64,000 nt of DNA from Dyadobacter subterraneus (GCF_015221875.1 NZ_JACYGY010000001.1:1-64000); one strand, 5' to 3'; numbered from the stretch's first letter, positions 17,698 to 26,875 are shown. Notes: generated from the letters alone by a model not told the origin. Program-made: numbers and translations.

Positions 17698-18798
17698 TTA
17701 AGCCGGATGTGCCAATAGTGCTTTTACATGCAATTCATTATCAGAAAGATATTTGGCATGATCAACTTCTTTATGGAAAATGCGCTGGATTTTTCCTTTT
17801 TCATAAGCCAGGAAAACAGCGGGATGTACATAATATTTCCTGCAAACGGTACGTGTATTTCCTAAATGTGCAGCCACAGCGTCCAGACAAGTGTTAACCG
17901 TTTTGTTAAATTCTCTTTTTGTTTTGTATTCCGATTGTGCGCTCAAAAACTCAAAAGCTGTCACTGTACCCATCCAGGTACGGAAATCCTTTGCCGAAAA
18001 ACTGGCACCGGTATGAATTCTGATATATTCATTTACATGGCTGGCCGACAGAGCACATTTTTCTCCTTTTTCGTTGATATACTGAAATAGTCTGCGGCCT
18101 GGCATTTCCTTGCACTGTTTTACCAATCTGGCTAATTGTATATCTTTCAATGTGATGTCCTGTTTTACACCTTTTTTACCTTTAAACATAAAACGGATCG
18201 TTTTTCCTTTCACCGTTGCATGCCTTGCGTCCAGCGTGGTGATCCCGGAAGAACCATGTTTAATTTTATAACGCTGGTTTCCAACACGGATACAGGTTTT
18301 GTCCATGAGTTTGATAACCAGGGCAATAGCTTTATCCAGATCAAAAGTTCTTCTGCGTAAATCACTTTCTACTTTTTCACGAAGCTGTGGCAAGGAGTCG
18401 GAAAAGGTTAATAAGCGGTAATATTTTGTCTGGTTACGGATCAAATTCCAGTGCGGATGATAGCGGTATTGTTTACGTCCGGCTTCGTCGATACCAGTTG
18501 CCTGAAGATGTCCTTCCGGATCTTTGCTGATCCAGACTTCCTGCCAGGCGGGTGGCAAAACCAGTGATTTTATTCTGGAAATTGCTTCCTTATCCTTACA
18601 TCTTGCGCCTGATTTTTCAACATAATAAAACCGAGGCGATTTTCCTTTTCGGATGTATCCCGGTGCATCACTCCCTGAAATATAATGAAGTCCTGCCGCA
18701 GCGGCTGTCAGCGCAGGATCTTTTTTTAATTTTTTTATTTGTCTTGAGGAAATTGCAGGCAATTCTGTAAGTGTTCCAACGGCTACGGCTCCAGACAT
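17698..18798 (-). CDS. Bacterial DNA topoisomerase IB
   Basis: A 366-residue poxvirus/bacterial-type IB enzyme. The N-terminal domain has GLHYISGSDAPGYIRKGKSPRFYYV. The catalytic domain shows the first catalytic Arg in IRVGNQRYK, a K-rich loop (KGKKGVKQDI), the second Arg-His region around SAKDFRTWMGT, and the active-site Tyr323 in CRKYYVHPAVFLAYE. It relaxes supercoils through a 3'-phosphotyrosine intermediate. The ATG at 18798 gives MSGAVAVGTLTELP. The lpxR gene follows 23 nt downstream, perhaps only by read-through. Confidence 0.92.
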   Translation of the reverse strand: MSGAVAVGTLTELPAISSRQIKKLKKDPALTAAAAGLHYISGSDAPGYIRKGKSPRFYYVEKSGARCKDKEAISRIKSLVLPPAWQEVWISKDPEGHLQATGIDEAGRKQYRYHPHWNLIRNQTKYYRLLTFSDSLPQLREKVESDLRRRTFDLDKAIALVIKLMDKTCIRVGNQRYKIKHGSSGITTLDARHATVKGKTIRFMFKGKKGVKQDITLKDIQLARLVKQCKEMPGRRLFQYINEKGEKCALSASHVNEYIRIHTGASFSAKDFRTWMGTVTAFEFLSAQSEYKTKREFNKTVNTCLDAVAAHLGNTRTVCRKYYVHPAVFLAYEKGKIQRIFHKEVDHAKYLSDNELHVKALLAHPA

Positions 18799-19020
18799 GA
18801 TTTTGTACTGTTAAGTGAATTATTTGCGATAATTTAATAATTCAGTACCAGTACGAAAAAACGAATGTGTAAGAATTTGCGGTATTTATTAAGCTATTGG
18901 TTATTAGGTGTTTAAGTCTGGTAAGCCTTAAAGAATGTAAGAAAGCCAAAAAATAGTTGCGGAAGTATCTACTCAATTTAAGAAATGTGGAGAATATTTA
19001 AATCGATAGTTCCGCTGAAC

Positions 19021-19470
19021 TTAGTTGTTGTTGGCAACCAGAAAATCATTTATGTCTGGCTGGGAAGTAAAATCACTTTTCTTAGACAGACATTGTTCCA
19101 GAATGCTGATCAGGCTTGAAAAACTTGTCGGCTTTTGGACATATAAATTGGCGCCAGCATTATAGGCTGATTCGAGAAGATAGCCTGCTACCGAAGTTGA
19201 AAGGATAATTACCGGCGTTTGTCTGAAAGTTTCCGTTGCTCTTAATTCCGACAGACATTCAAGTCCATTTTTAACCGGCATGTTCATATCAAGAAAAATC
19301 ATGTCAGGAGCGACGTCGCTGGAATTCAATTTTTTCATTAATTCCAAACCATTTTCAGCTGTTACCAGGCTGGACGATAAGGAAAGTTGTTCAAGTGCTT
19401 CCTGAAAAAGGAAGGTATCATCTTCATCATCATCAGCTAAAAAAATATTATAGAATTTATCCGGGTTCAT
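19021..19470 (-). CDS. Single-domain response regulator
   Basis: 149 residues, one receiver domain: the acidic triad LADDDEDD (residues 11-18), phosphoacceptor Asp61 in MIFLDMNMPVKNGLE, the switch Ser/Thr in IILSTSV and the Lys in YVQKPTSF. The last ~20 residues are a polar tail. There is no output domain and no adjacent kinase, so it is an orphan adaptor-type regulator similar in kind to the one at 9430. Confidence 0.9.
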   Translation of the reverse strand: MNPDKFYNIFLADDDEDDTFLFQEALEQLSLSSSLVTAENGLELMKKLNSSDVAPDMIFLDMNMPVKNGLECLSELRATETFRQTPVIILSTSVAGYLLESAYNAGANLYVQKPTSFSSLISILEQCLSKKSDFTSQPDINDFLVANNN

Positions 19471-19820
19471 ATTTTGGGGTACTCCTTAATTGCGTTCAGT
19501 TCTGGTGTTTGTTCTTTACATCTGATAACATTAAGTTACCAAATATCATAGAACGGGCACTTTTCATAGGTTAATCAGGACATAAAATTAATATAAGTTT
19601 TGCAAAAAACATTTTTGTGGCTGCTCTTTGCTTATACTTAGTCACTTTTTTTGAATTTTTCCCCACGAAAATCTCCATGTTGAATAAAATCGTCACTATG
19701 AGATACGGGATTTGTTATTCAATTGGGTAAAACATTGTTTTGCAGGACATACCAAAGAAAATTTGGATGGCATAATTTTTTACTTTTTAGTGCTAAATAT
19801 CACCTAAAGTGTAAGAAATT
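19471..19820. other. 350-nt spacer between divergent genes, nothing recognised
   Basis: An AT-rich divergent intergenic region between the orphan response regulator and the DUF4142 lipoprotein gene. It must hold both promoters, but I find no exact TAnnTTTG element, no hairpin with a T tract, no RNA gene and no convincing small coding frame. Confidence 0.6.
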
Positions 19821-20384
19821 ATGAAAAAGATCACATTAAGCGCGCTGTTCCTGGCCAGCATATTAACATTCTCTGCTTGTAACTCTTCAAAAAAAGAAGA
19901 CAGTAAAGAAATGGCAGAAGATGCCAACGAGAAGAAATTCGACGATACTAAAATAGAAGACGATACAGAATTTGCAGTTGCCGCAGCAGATGGCGGAATG
20001 CTTGAAGTACAACTTGGAGAACTTGCTGAAAAAAATGCAGCGTCTCCAGGTGTAAAAGATTTCGGAAAAATGATGGTAAAAGATCATTCAAAAGCAAATG
20101 ATGAATTGAAAGCATTGGCTGAGAAAAAGAACATTACTTTGCCAACAACACTGAGTGAGAAATGTCAAAAAATGTACAATGATCTTTCTGAAAAAACAGG
20201 AAAGGATTTTGACAAAGCTTATGTGTCTGCCATGGTTGATGACCATAAAGACGACATCAAGAAATTTGAAGATGCTGCGAAAGACGGTAAAGATGCTGAC
20301 ATTAAAACGTGGGCAGCAGAAAAATTGCCAACTTTAAATCATCACCTGGAAACGGTTCAAGGCTTAAAGGAAACGCTTAAATAA
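19821..20384 (+). CDS. DUF4142 lipoprotein
   Basis: 187 residues. A lipoprotein signal (ALFLASILTFSAC) puts the acylated Cys at about residue 20, followed by a highly charged linker. DUF4142 helices then run from DDTEFAVAAADGGMLEVQLGELA through SPGVKDFGKMMVKDHSKANDELKALA to KTWAAEKLPTLNHHLETVQGLKE. The domain is a ferritin-like helical bundle of unknown function, periplasmic here. It is monocistronic with its own terminator. Confidence 0.92.
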   Translation: MKKITLSALFLASILTFSACNSSKKEDSKEMAEDANEKKFDDTKIEDDTEFAVAAADGGMLEVQLGELAEKNAASPGVKDFGKMMVKDHSKANDELKALAEKKNITLPTTLSEKCQKMYNDLSEKTGKDFDKAYVSAMVDDHKDDIKKFEDAAKDGKDADIKTWAAEKLPTLNHHLETVQGLKETLK

Positions 20385-20406
20385 TCATCAAAATCCTTTT
20401 TTTGTG

Positions 20407-20443
20407 TGAAAGCGGAACGATCTCAGATCGTTCCGCTTTTTTT
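20407..20443 (+). terminator. Intrinsic terminator of the DUF4142 gene
   Basis: AAAGCGGAACGATCT and AGATCGTTCCGCTTT form a 15-bp perfect stem with a 1-nt centre (a smaller stem in practice), then a T run. Confidence 0.88.
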
Positions 20444-20612
20444 GTGGGTATTATTTAAAGTCAATCGCTTATTTTAATTAATTCTTGCTTTTTGGAAGTA
20501 TATAAAGTTATTTTGTCTACCAATTTTATAGAGTAATTCGTTATGAACTTGATTCTGGGTTGATTCAGGTATCAATTACTTGAAATTGGGGACTGGTTTA
20601 ATAGAATTAATT

Positions 20613-22049
20613 GTGCGGAAAACAGAATATGATGCCGTTGTTGTAGGCTCAGGTCCAAATGGATTTGCTGCTGCAATTACTTTACAACAGCAGGGACTTT
20701 CTGTTTTATTGGTGGAAGGCAAAAAGGAGATAGGAGGCGGAATGAGAACACAGGCGCTAACATTGCCTGGCTTTTTACATGATGTTTGTTCAGCGGTTCA
20801 TCCAATGGCGATGCTTTCTCCGTTTTTTAAAAGTTTGTCGCTGGATCAATATGGATTAGAATTAATTCAGCCAAAACACGCAGCAGCGCATCCTTTTGAC
20901 GATGGAACTGCCGGAATTCTTGACAGATCTGTTGAAGAAACGGCAGAGGGATTGGGAAAGGATGCAGAAGCTTATCTGAATTTTATGAGTCCGGTTGTAA
21001 GGGATTTACCAAAATTATTACCGGATTTATTAGGGCCGTTTCCGATACCTAAATATCCATTGGCGTTGGCAGAATTTGGATTAAAGGCAATTCCGTCTGC
21101 TGTGTTTATGGCGAATAAATTTAAGACAAAACAGGCTAGGGGACTTTGGGGAGGTATGGCCGCGCATGCAATTCAACCACTGGAAAACCTGACGACATCA
21201 GCGATAGGACTAATGTTAATGGCGGCTGGGCACGTAGCTGGGTGGCCAATTCCCAAAGGTGGTTCTCAGTCAATAGCGAATGCTTTGGCAGCTAAGTTTC
21301 TGGCTCTGGGTGGTGAAATTCAAACTGATTTTTTGGTTAAATCTTTAAATCAGCTTCCGCCGGCAAAAGTGGTTTTGTTTGATGTAACACCTAAACAACT
21401 GGTTGAAATTGCAGGGGAAAAGTTAAGTACCTCGTATAAAAACCGTTTAGAAAAATATCGATACGGCATGGGCGTTTTTAAAATTGACTGGGCTTTAAGT
21501 GAGCCAATTCCTTTTAAGGCAGAAGCATGCAAAGGTGCCGGAACTGTCCATTTGGGTAATACGCTGGAAGAAATAGCTGAGGGTGAAAAAATGACAGCTG
21601 AAGGGAAGCAATCTCAAAAGCCTTATGTGCTTTTATCCCAGCCAAGTGTTTTTGACAACAGTCGTGCGCCGGAAGGAAAACATACTGCCTGGGCATATTG
21701 CCACGTACCAAACGGCTCGAAGGAAGATATGACGGCTGCAATTGAAAATCAGGTGGAGCGATTTGCACCAGGTTTTAAGGATGTCATCATTGCCAGAAAC
21801 ACGATGAATACGGAACAAATGGAAGCATACAACCCGAATTATATTGGCGGTGATATCAACGGCGGAGTACAGGATGTTTTCCAGTTATATACCCGCCCGG
21901 TTTTAAGTTTATCGCCTTACAGGACTTCCAATACAGGAATATATCTCTGTTCGTCATCCACACCACCAGGCGGCGGCGTTCATGGAATGTGTGGATATCA
22001 TGCAGCAAAAACGGCTTTGAAAGACATTTTTAAGATTTCATTAAGTTGA
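20613..22049 (+). CDS. FAD-dependent oxidoreductase of the phytoene-desaturase-like family
   Basis: About 479 residues. A Rossmann start YDAVVVGSGPNGFAAAITLQQ is followed by VEGKKEIGGGMRT, the dinucleotide and FAD signature of carotenoid-desaturase/CrtI-like proteins. A C-terminal FAD block reads GIYLCSSSTPPGGGVHGMCGYHAA. I favour GTG 20613 (residues RKTEYDAVVVG follow) over an in-frame TTG at 20580, because homologues begin a few residues before the Rossmann strand. No carotenoid genes are nearby, so the substrate is open. The FGE-like gene starts 22-49 nt downstream on the same strand. Confidence 0.85.
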   Translation: MRKTEYDAVVVGSGPNGFAAAITLQQQGLSVLLVEGKKEIGGGMRTQALTLPGFLHDVCSAVHPMAMLSPFFKSLSLDQYGLELIQPKHAAAHPFDDGTAGILDRSVEETAEGLGKDAEAYLNFMSPVVRDLPKLLPDLLGPFPIPKYPLALAEFGLKAIPSAVFMANKFKTKQARGLWGGMAAHAIQPLENLTTSAIGLMLMAAGHVAGWPIPKGGSQSIANALAAKFLALGGEIQTDFLVKSLNQLPPAKVVLFDVTPKQLVEIAGEKLSTSYKNRLEKYRYGMGVFKIDWALSEPIPFKAEACKGAGTVHLGNTLEEIAEGEKMTAEGKQSQKPYVLLSQPSVFDNSRAPEGKHTAWAYCHVPNGSKEDMTAAIENQVERFAPGFKDVIIARNTMNTEQMEAYNPNYIGGDINGGVQDVFQLYTRPVLSLSPYRTSNTGIYLCSSSTPPGGGVHGMCGYHAAKTALKDIFKISLS

Positions 22050-22098
22050 ATAACTCTGGTAAAACAGATCAATGATAGTAAATAAAATAAAATTTGAG

Positions 22099-23178
22099 AT
22101 GAAGGTTTTTGAAAAAGTATTTTTGTTGATGTCGTTCGCGGTCATCGGTTTAAGCTGCCAGACAAAACAAACGGCAGAAGAAAAAACAAAGGATAGTCTG
22201 GCTAAATGCATTGCAGACGGAATGCCTACACGTGCTTCCGCAATTTTGGCAAGTCAGGAAAATATTGTTGAAGGAAAGGGCAGTAAAGATGGTATGGTAT
22301 TGATTAAAGGCGGTGAGTTTTTGATGGGTGCTGATGAATTTCCGGATTCAAGACCGATGCATAAAGTTAGTGTTGATCCTTTTTACATGGACGAGCATGA
22401 AGTGACAAACGCTGAGTTCGCCCGTTTTGTAAAAGCTACAAATTATAAAACCGTTGCTGAACGTCCACTAAATCCGGCTGATTATCCAGGTGTTCCTGCG
22501 GATAAACTTGTTCCGGGTTCAGCGGTTTTTACACCAACAGCACAAAAAGTTTCTCTTGAAAATCCGCTGCAATGGTGGAATTATGTGCCTGGCGCAAGCT
22601 GGTCGCAACCAGAAGGAAAAGGAAGTTCGATCAAAGGTCGTGAAAATTTGCCTGTCGTTCATGTTTCTTATGAAGACGCAACTGCCTATGCTAAGTGGGC
22701 GGGAAAACGTTTGCCAACGGAAGCTGAATGGGAATTTGCAGCGCAGGGAGGAAAAGGAAATCATACTTATTACTGGGGTGATCAGCTGAAACCTAACAAT
22801 AAATGGGTTGCCAATATTTATCAGGGAAGTTTTCCTGATCATAATTTAAAAGAAGATGGTTATGCGGCGGCCGCTCCTGTGAAAACTTTTCCTGCAAATC
22901 CTTATGGTTTGTATGACATGGATGGCAACGTATGGGAATGGTGCGAAGATTTGTACCGTCCGGATTATTATCAGAAAAGTCCTGCTAAAAATCCGCAAGG
23001 ACCAACGGATAGCTACGATCCTGACGAACCAGGTGCTGTAAAACGCGTCCAGCGAGGCGGATCGTTTTTGTGCAGTGACGAATATTGCATTCGCTACAAA
23101 GCAGGAAGCCGTGGGAAAGGTGAAGTTACAAGCGGAAGTAATAATTTAGGTTTTCGTTGCGTAATGGCTGCAAAATAA
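22099..23178 (+). CDS. Formylglycine-generating-enzyme (SUMF1) family lipoprotein
   Basis: About 359 residues from ATG 22099, which sits directly before a lipoprotein signal (SFAVIGLSC); an upstream ATG at 22072 adds 9 residues. The FGE-sulfatase fold runs from MVLIKGGEFLMGADEFPDSRP through MDEHEVTNAEFARFV, LPVVHVSYEDATAYAKWAGKRLPTEAEWE and YGLYDMDGNVWEW. The C-terminal GGSFLCSDEYCIRYKAGSR keeps both cysteines of the C-x4-C copper site of true FGEs, so it may be catalytically competent. No sulfatase lies in the window. The lipid anchor predicts a periplasmic or outer-membrane location. Confidence 0.88.
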   Translation: MKVFEKVFLLMSFAVIGLSCQTKQTAEEKTKDSLAKCIADGMPTRASAILASQENIVEGKGSKDGMVLIKGGEFLMGADEFPDSRPMHKVSVDPFYMDEHEVTNAEFARFVKATNYKTVAERPLNPADYPGVPADKLVPGSAVFTPTAQKVSLENPLQWWNYVPGASWSQPEGKGSSIKGRENLPVVHVSYEDATAYAKWAGKRLPTEAEWEFAAQGGKGNHTYYWGDQLKPNNKWVANIYQGSFPDHNLKEDGYAAAAPVKTFPANPYGLYDMDGNVWEWCEDLYRPDYYQKSPAKNPQGPTDSYDPDEPGAVKRVQRGGSFLCSDEYCIRYKAGSRGKGEVTSGSNNLGFRCVMAAK

Positions 23179-23225
23179 TTTTAAAAGTATGATTCGTTCA
23201 TTTTTATACAGTTATGTCTGTCAAA

Positions 23226-23281
23226 ATTCAAAAGATTTATTCTTTTGAAAATAATTATAATCTATTAACTTAATAGATTAA
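23226..23281. terminator. Two consecutive AT-rich inverted repeats
   Basis: TTCAAAAGA/TCTTTTGAA (23227-23248) is followed by TAATCTATT/AATAGATTA (about 23258-23280) in the spacer between the FGE-like and RBBP9-like genes. They could act as a weak terminator or as an operator for the downstream gene. The stems are AT-only and no clear T tract follows. Confidence 0.35.
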
Positions 23282-23378
23282 GTATTCTATTGTTTTTATC
23301 AGGAATTAGACATTACTTTGTAATATAAAATTTAATTTCGGGATCGAAAATTAAATCACCTGAAACGGATTGGCTTGT

Positions 23379-23936
23379 ATGAGTACTCGTTTTTTGACAG
23401 TTCCGGGATTGGCGGGTTCCGGGCCGCAACATTGGCAAACCATTTGGGAAGTTCAGCAGCCTGATATTTTCAGCAGGATTGAGCAAAATAACTGGGACTG
23501 GCCAAATCGTGAAGACTGGGTTGAAAGATTGCAGGAGCATATCAGCAAATTAACTTCCCCGACAGTTTTGATAGCACATAGTCTGGGATGCATAACGGTA
23601 GCACATTGGGCTGCAAAATATTCGTCACCATGGATTGAAGGCGCTTTACTGGTTGCTCCGGCAGATGCGGAGTTGTCGAAAAGATTGAATTTTGTGGAAG
23701 GATTTGTTCCAATTCCTTTTTCACCATTACCGTTTAAAAGCATCGTTGTGGCAAGTACCAATGACATTTATGCATCGATAAAACGTTCGCAGTTTTTTGC
23801 AAATGCATGGGGAAGTGAATTTATAAATCTTGGAAAAAAAGGACATATCAACGCCGTTTCAAAACTGGAAGACTGGCCTGAGGGAAAGGAAATCCTGAAA
23901 CAACTGGTACGTTCCGAATTTGTCGGTATCAAATAG
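23379..23936 (+). CDS. RBBP9/YdeN family alpha/beta hydrolase
   Basis: About 185 residues from ATG 23379; an in-frame TTG at 23370 adds three. STRFLTVPGLAGSGPQHWQTIWE and NWDWPNREDWVERL are diagnostic of the RBBP9/YdeN serine hydrolases. The nucleophile is Ser in LIAHSLGCITVAHWA, the acid is Asp in ASTNDIYAS, and the His is in GKKGHINAVS. It is small, cytosolic and monocistronic. The natural substrate is unknown for the family. Confidence 0.9.
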   Translation: MSTRFLTVPGLAGSGPQHWQTIWEVQQPDIFSRIEQNNWDWPNREDWVERLQEHISKLTSPTVLIAHSLGCITVAHWAAKYSSPWIEGALLVAPADAELSKRLNFVEGFVPIPFSPLPFKSIVVASTNDIYASIKRSQFFANAWGSEFINLGKKGHINAVSKLEDWPEGKEILKQLVRSEFVGIK

Positions 23937-23983
23937 AAATTAAGAATAACATCAAGTAGTAATTGGGCTAGTACAGTGTATCG

Positions 23984-24000
23984 GGCGCGATTTCCGCGCC
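23984..24000. other. GC-rich hairpin without T tract
   Basis: GGCGCG and CGCGCC flank a 5-nt loop in an otherwise AT-rich spacer 64 nt before yceI. The lack of a T run argues against a normal intrinsic terminator; it may be a weak attenuating hairpin or a degenerate palindromic repeat. Confidence 0.4.
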
Positions 24001-24064
24001 TGATTACCTTTCCCGAAATTCATTCAGATATTTAAACAAATCTTTAATCCATAATAAAAAAACG

Positions 24065-24673
24065 ATGAAAAAAATCTTTGTGTTCGCATTGGTAGGTCTA
24101 TGGGTAAATGCCGCTGCGATTGCAGGTGGCCCGGCTAAGTCAAAAGCTGCTGACAAAACTTTGAGTATTGATACCAAAGCCAGTAAAGTGGTATGGGTTG
24201 GTAAAAAAGTTACAGGAGAACATACTGGTAATGTGCCGATTAGCAGCGGAACATTGATTTTGGATAAGGATAAACTGAAAGGCGGAAGTTTTGTTTTAGA
24301 CACAAAATCACTGACAGTTACGGATTTGACCGACAACGATTCTAACGGAAAATTAACCGGACATTTGAAAGGAGCGGACTTTTTTGCAGTCGACAAATAT
24401 CCAACATCAAAACTTGATATCACTTCGGTTACAGCCAAAGGTGCGAACGTATATGATGTTACAGGAAAGCTGACAATCAAAGGAATTACAAGCGATATTA
24501 CATTTCCTGCAACAGTAAAAGCAGATGGAAAAAGCGCATCAGCAACAGCGAAAATTACTATCGACCGTACAAAATATGACATCAAATTCCGCTCAACCAA
24601 TTTCTTCGAAAACCTGGGCGACAAAGCAATTTCAAATGATTTCGTTCTTGATGTAAATCTGATAGCTAAATAG
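24065..24673 (+). CDS. YceI family periplasmic lipocalin-like protein
   Basis: 202 residues with a signal peptide (MKKIFVFALVGLWVNAAAIAGG). The YceI beta-barrel follows: SIDTKASKVVWVGKKVTGEHTG, GGSFVLDTKSLTVTDL, LTGHLKGADFFAVDKYPTSKLDIT, VTGKLTIKGITSDITFP and the closing KFRSTNFFENLGDKAISNDF. YceI proteins bind isoprenoid or other lipophilic ligands in the periplasm; the ligand here is unknown. Its own terminator follows. Confidence 0.93.
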   Translation: MKKIFVFALVGLWVNAAAIAGGPAKSKAADKTLSIDTKASKVVWVGKKVTGEHTGNVPISSGTLILDKDKLKGGSFVLDTKSLTVTDLTDNDSNGKLTGHLKGADFFAVDKYPTSKLDITSVTAKGANVYDVTGKLTIKGITSDITFPATVKADGKSASATAKITIDRTKYDIKFRSTNFFENLGDKAISNDFVLDVNLIAK

Positions 24674-24697
24674 CTTTTAGCTCGAACTGAGTTTATT

Positions 24698-24737
24698 GAA
24701 ACTACCCGTTGATTGAGTTCGGCGGGTAGTTTTTTTG
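24698..24737 (+). terminator. Intrinsic terminator of yceI
   Basis: AACTACCCG (24700-24708) pairs with CGGGTAGTT (24723-24731), followed by seven T residues. Confidence 0.87.
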
Positions 24738-24891
24738 TTTAAAATCAACTGAAAAAATAATATTCTCAATAAGTCCAATCGTCTTAAAAGCCATCCTAAC
24801 TGCTAAAAGCTAATAGCCAACAGCTCCCATCCAAGTAGGAGCGCGCGCTTTCATTCTTTCCTAAGAAATTCGTCATCATAAACTATCCCTA

Positions 24892-26043
24892 ATGAGAAAT
24901 TTTACAAAAGGCTTATTTCCTGCGATTTTGATTATGTCTATGCAGGCTCATGCACAAACAAAAAATGAACTTCCGGATTGGGCTTTCGGTGGGTTTGTGA
25001 GGCCGGCAAATGTCAATCCGGTGATTTCGCCTGATACCACTACGCGCTTTCTGGATCCTATGACGAAAAAAATGGTTGCCTGGGAATCGAACGATACATT
25101 CAATCCGGCAGCAACGATTAAGGATGGTAAAATTGTGGTTATCTACCGTGCTGAGGATAAATTGGGACGAGAAATCGGGATGAGGACTTCCCGTTTGGGT
25201 TATGCAGAAAGTACCGACGGAATTACTTTTAAAAGAAAAAAGACTCCCGTTTTTTATCCGGGAGATGATAATCAAAAAGCGATGGAATGGCCGGGAGGTT
25301 GTGAAGATCCACGCGTTGCAGTAACCGAAGACGGTACTTATGTTTTAATTTATACCCAATGGAATCGTGATAAAGCCAGACTTGGAATAGCGACCTCAAA
25401 AGACCTGGTAAAATGGCAAAAACATGGTCCTGCTTTTGTAAAAGCGTACAATGGCAAATTCAATAATATCTGGTCAAAGTCTGGTTCTATTGTTACAAAA
25501 CTGGTAAATGACAAACAGGTTATTGCCAAAATAAACGGGAAATACTGGCTTTATTTTGGTGAGGCAAATGTCAATGTCGCCACTTCCACGGATTTGATAA
25601 ACTGGACACCTTTGGTAGACGATAAGGAAAATCTGATCAATCTGATTTCTCCGAGAAAAGGATTTTTTGATAGTAATCTTACGGAATGTGGCCCGCCTGC
25701 TATCGTTACGGACAAAGGAATTGTTTTGTTATACAATGGAAAAAATGATAAGGGCGCAGATGGAGATTTGAGATTTACACCAAATAGCTATTGCGCAGGG
25801 CAGGTTTTGTTTGATAAAAATGATCCTTCCAAGTTAATCAGCCGCATGGATGTTCCTTTTTTCAGACCAATGGAGCCGTTTGAAAAAAGCGGACAATATG
25901 TGGCGGGAACTGTATTTATTGAAGGCATGGTTTACTTTAAGAAAAAGTGGCTTTTGTATTACGGCTGCGCCGATTCAAGAGTTGGTGTTGCAGTTTTTGA
26001 TCCAAAAATGAAAAGTCCGGGAGATCCGATCCCGAATAAATAA
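24892..26043 (+). CDS. Secreted GH130-like glycosidase/phosphorylase
   Basis: 383 residues with a signal peptide (MRNFTKGLFPAILIMSMQAHAQ). A five-bladed propeller is suggested by repeated AxSxDxxxW-type blades (RLGYAESTDGITFKR, RLGIATSKDLVKWQ, NVATSTDLINWTP). NDTFNPAATIKDGKIVVIYRAED and GGCEDPRVAV (probable catalytic Asp region) match GH130, whose members cleave or phosphorolyse beta-mannosides. Signal-bearing members are more likely hydrolases than cytosolic phosphorylases. The ATG at 24892 sits right before the signal peptide. The GH43-like gene 0.9 kb downstream suggests related glycan use. Confidence 0.82.
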   Translation: MRNFTKGLFPAILIMSMQAHAQTKNELPDWAFGGFVRPANVNPVISPDTTTRFLDPMTKKMVAWESNDTFNPAATIKDGKIVVIYRAEDKLGREIGMRTSRLGYAESTDGITFKRKKTPVFYPGDDNQKAMEWPGGCEDPRVAVTEDGTYVLIYTQWNRDKARLGIATSKDLVKWQKHGPAFVKAYNGKFNNIWSKSGSIVTKLVNDKQVIAKINGKYWLYFGEANVNVATSTDLINWTPLVDDKENLINLISPRKGFFDSNLTECGPPAIVTDKGIVLLYNGKNDKGADGDLRFTPNSYCAGQVLFDKNDPSKLISRMDVPFFRPMEPFEKSGQYVAGTVFIEGMVYFKKKWLLYYGCADSRVGVAVFDPKMKSPGDPIPNK

Positions 26044-26063
26044 CAGTTTATTTTTATAACGGG

Positions 26064-26131
26064 AAAACGCTTCTAACATTCAGCAGTTCAGACTCATTGT
26101 TCTGAAAACTGTGTGTTAGAAGCGTTTTTGA
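26064..26131 (+). terminator. Long-stem terminator after the GH130 gene
   Basis: AAAACGCTTCTAACA and TGTTAGAAGCGTTTTT pair around a 35-nt region that contains a second small hairpin (CAGTTCAGA with TCTGAAAACTG), then T residues. Confidence 0.8.
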
Positions 26132-26222
26132 TTTATTAATTAATATTATTTCTTTCTATAAATCAATCCAAGGCGATTTTGGTGGCGTATATGATAAAAA
26201 ATCAACAAACTAAATCGTACTT

Positions 26223-26783
26223 ATGAAAACGCTTAAACTAAAATTTGCAGGATTATTAGCAGTCGCTTTATTATCAACATTTGGCGCATTTGCTCAAAAA
26301 GAAAAAACAGTAATGGTTGGAGGAGCAGCAATGTATCCTTCTAAAAACATTATTGAAAATGCCGTTAACTCGAAAGATCATACTACGCTTGTTGCAGCTG
26401 TAAAAGCGGCAGGTTTGGTGGAAACATTATCAGGCACTGGCCCGTTCACCGTTTTTGCTCCGGTAAATTCAGCATTCGACGCTTTGCCAAAAGGTACTGT
26501 TGACAACCTGTTGAAACCTGAAAACAAAGACATGCTTACCTCGATCCTGACTTACCACGTAATACCTGGAAAAGTAGATTCGAAAGCTGTGGCCATGATG
26601 ATCAAAGATGGCGGTGGAAAAGCTATGGCAAAAACGGTTCAGGGTGAAGAATTGACTTTCACTATGAAAGGAAAAAATCTGATGATTACAGACTCAAAAG
26701 GTAATATGGCAAAAGTTACAACGGCTGATGTGTACCAGTCAAATGGAGTAATCCATGTAATTGACAAAGTTTTGATGCCTTAA
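26223..26783 (+). CDS. Secreted fasciclin (FAS1) domain protein
   Basis: 186 residues: a signal peptide (ending TFGAFAQ), a short linker with MYPSKNIIENAVNSKDHTTLVAAV, then one FAS1 domain. The two conserved FAS1 boxes are GTGPFTVFAPVNSAFDALP (H1) and the C-terminal ADVYQSNGVIHVIDKVLMP (H2). FAS1 domains mediate adhesion or matrix contacts; the protein is probably periplasmic or extracellular. It is transcribed alone between two strong terminators. Confidence 0.93.
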   Translation: MKTLKLKFAGLLAVALLSTFGAFAQKEKTVMVGGAAMYPSKNIIENAVNSKDHTTLVAAVKAAGLVETLSGTGPFTVFAPVNSAFDALPKGTVDNLLKPENKDMLTSILTYHVIPGKVDSKAVAMMIKDGGGKAMAKTVQGEELTFTMKGKNLMITDSKGNMAKVTTADVYQSNGVIHVIDKVLMP

Positions 26784-26818
26784 AATCGTGTTGTTGAAAA
26801 GTGAAGTTGGTAGTGGTT

Positions 26819-26875
26819 GTTCAGTCCTTTCTTTTTCCGTTTGAATTGGAAAAATGAAAGGGCTGATTTTTTAAA
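26819..26875 (+). terminator. Intrinsic terminator of the fasciclin gene
   Basis: TCAGTCCTTTC-TTTTTCC pairs with GGAAAAA-TGAAAGGGCTGA, giving a long stem followed by a T run. Confidence 0.85.

Noticed and set aside
24004..24624. A 206-codon minus-strand open frame opposite yceI
   Set aside because: It lies fully antisense to yceI, its translation lacks any recognisable motif, and yceI has a clear signal peptide and domain pattern in the plus frame.
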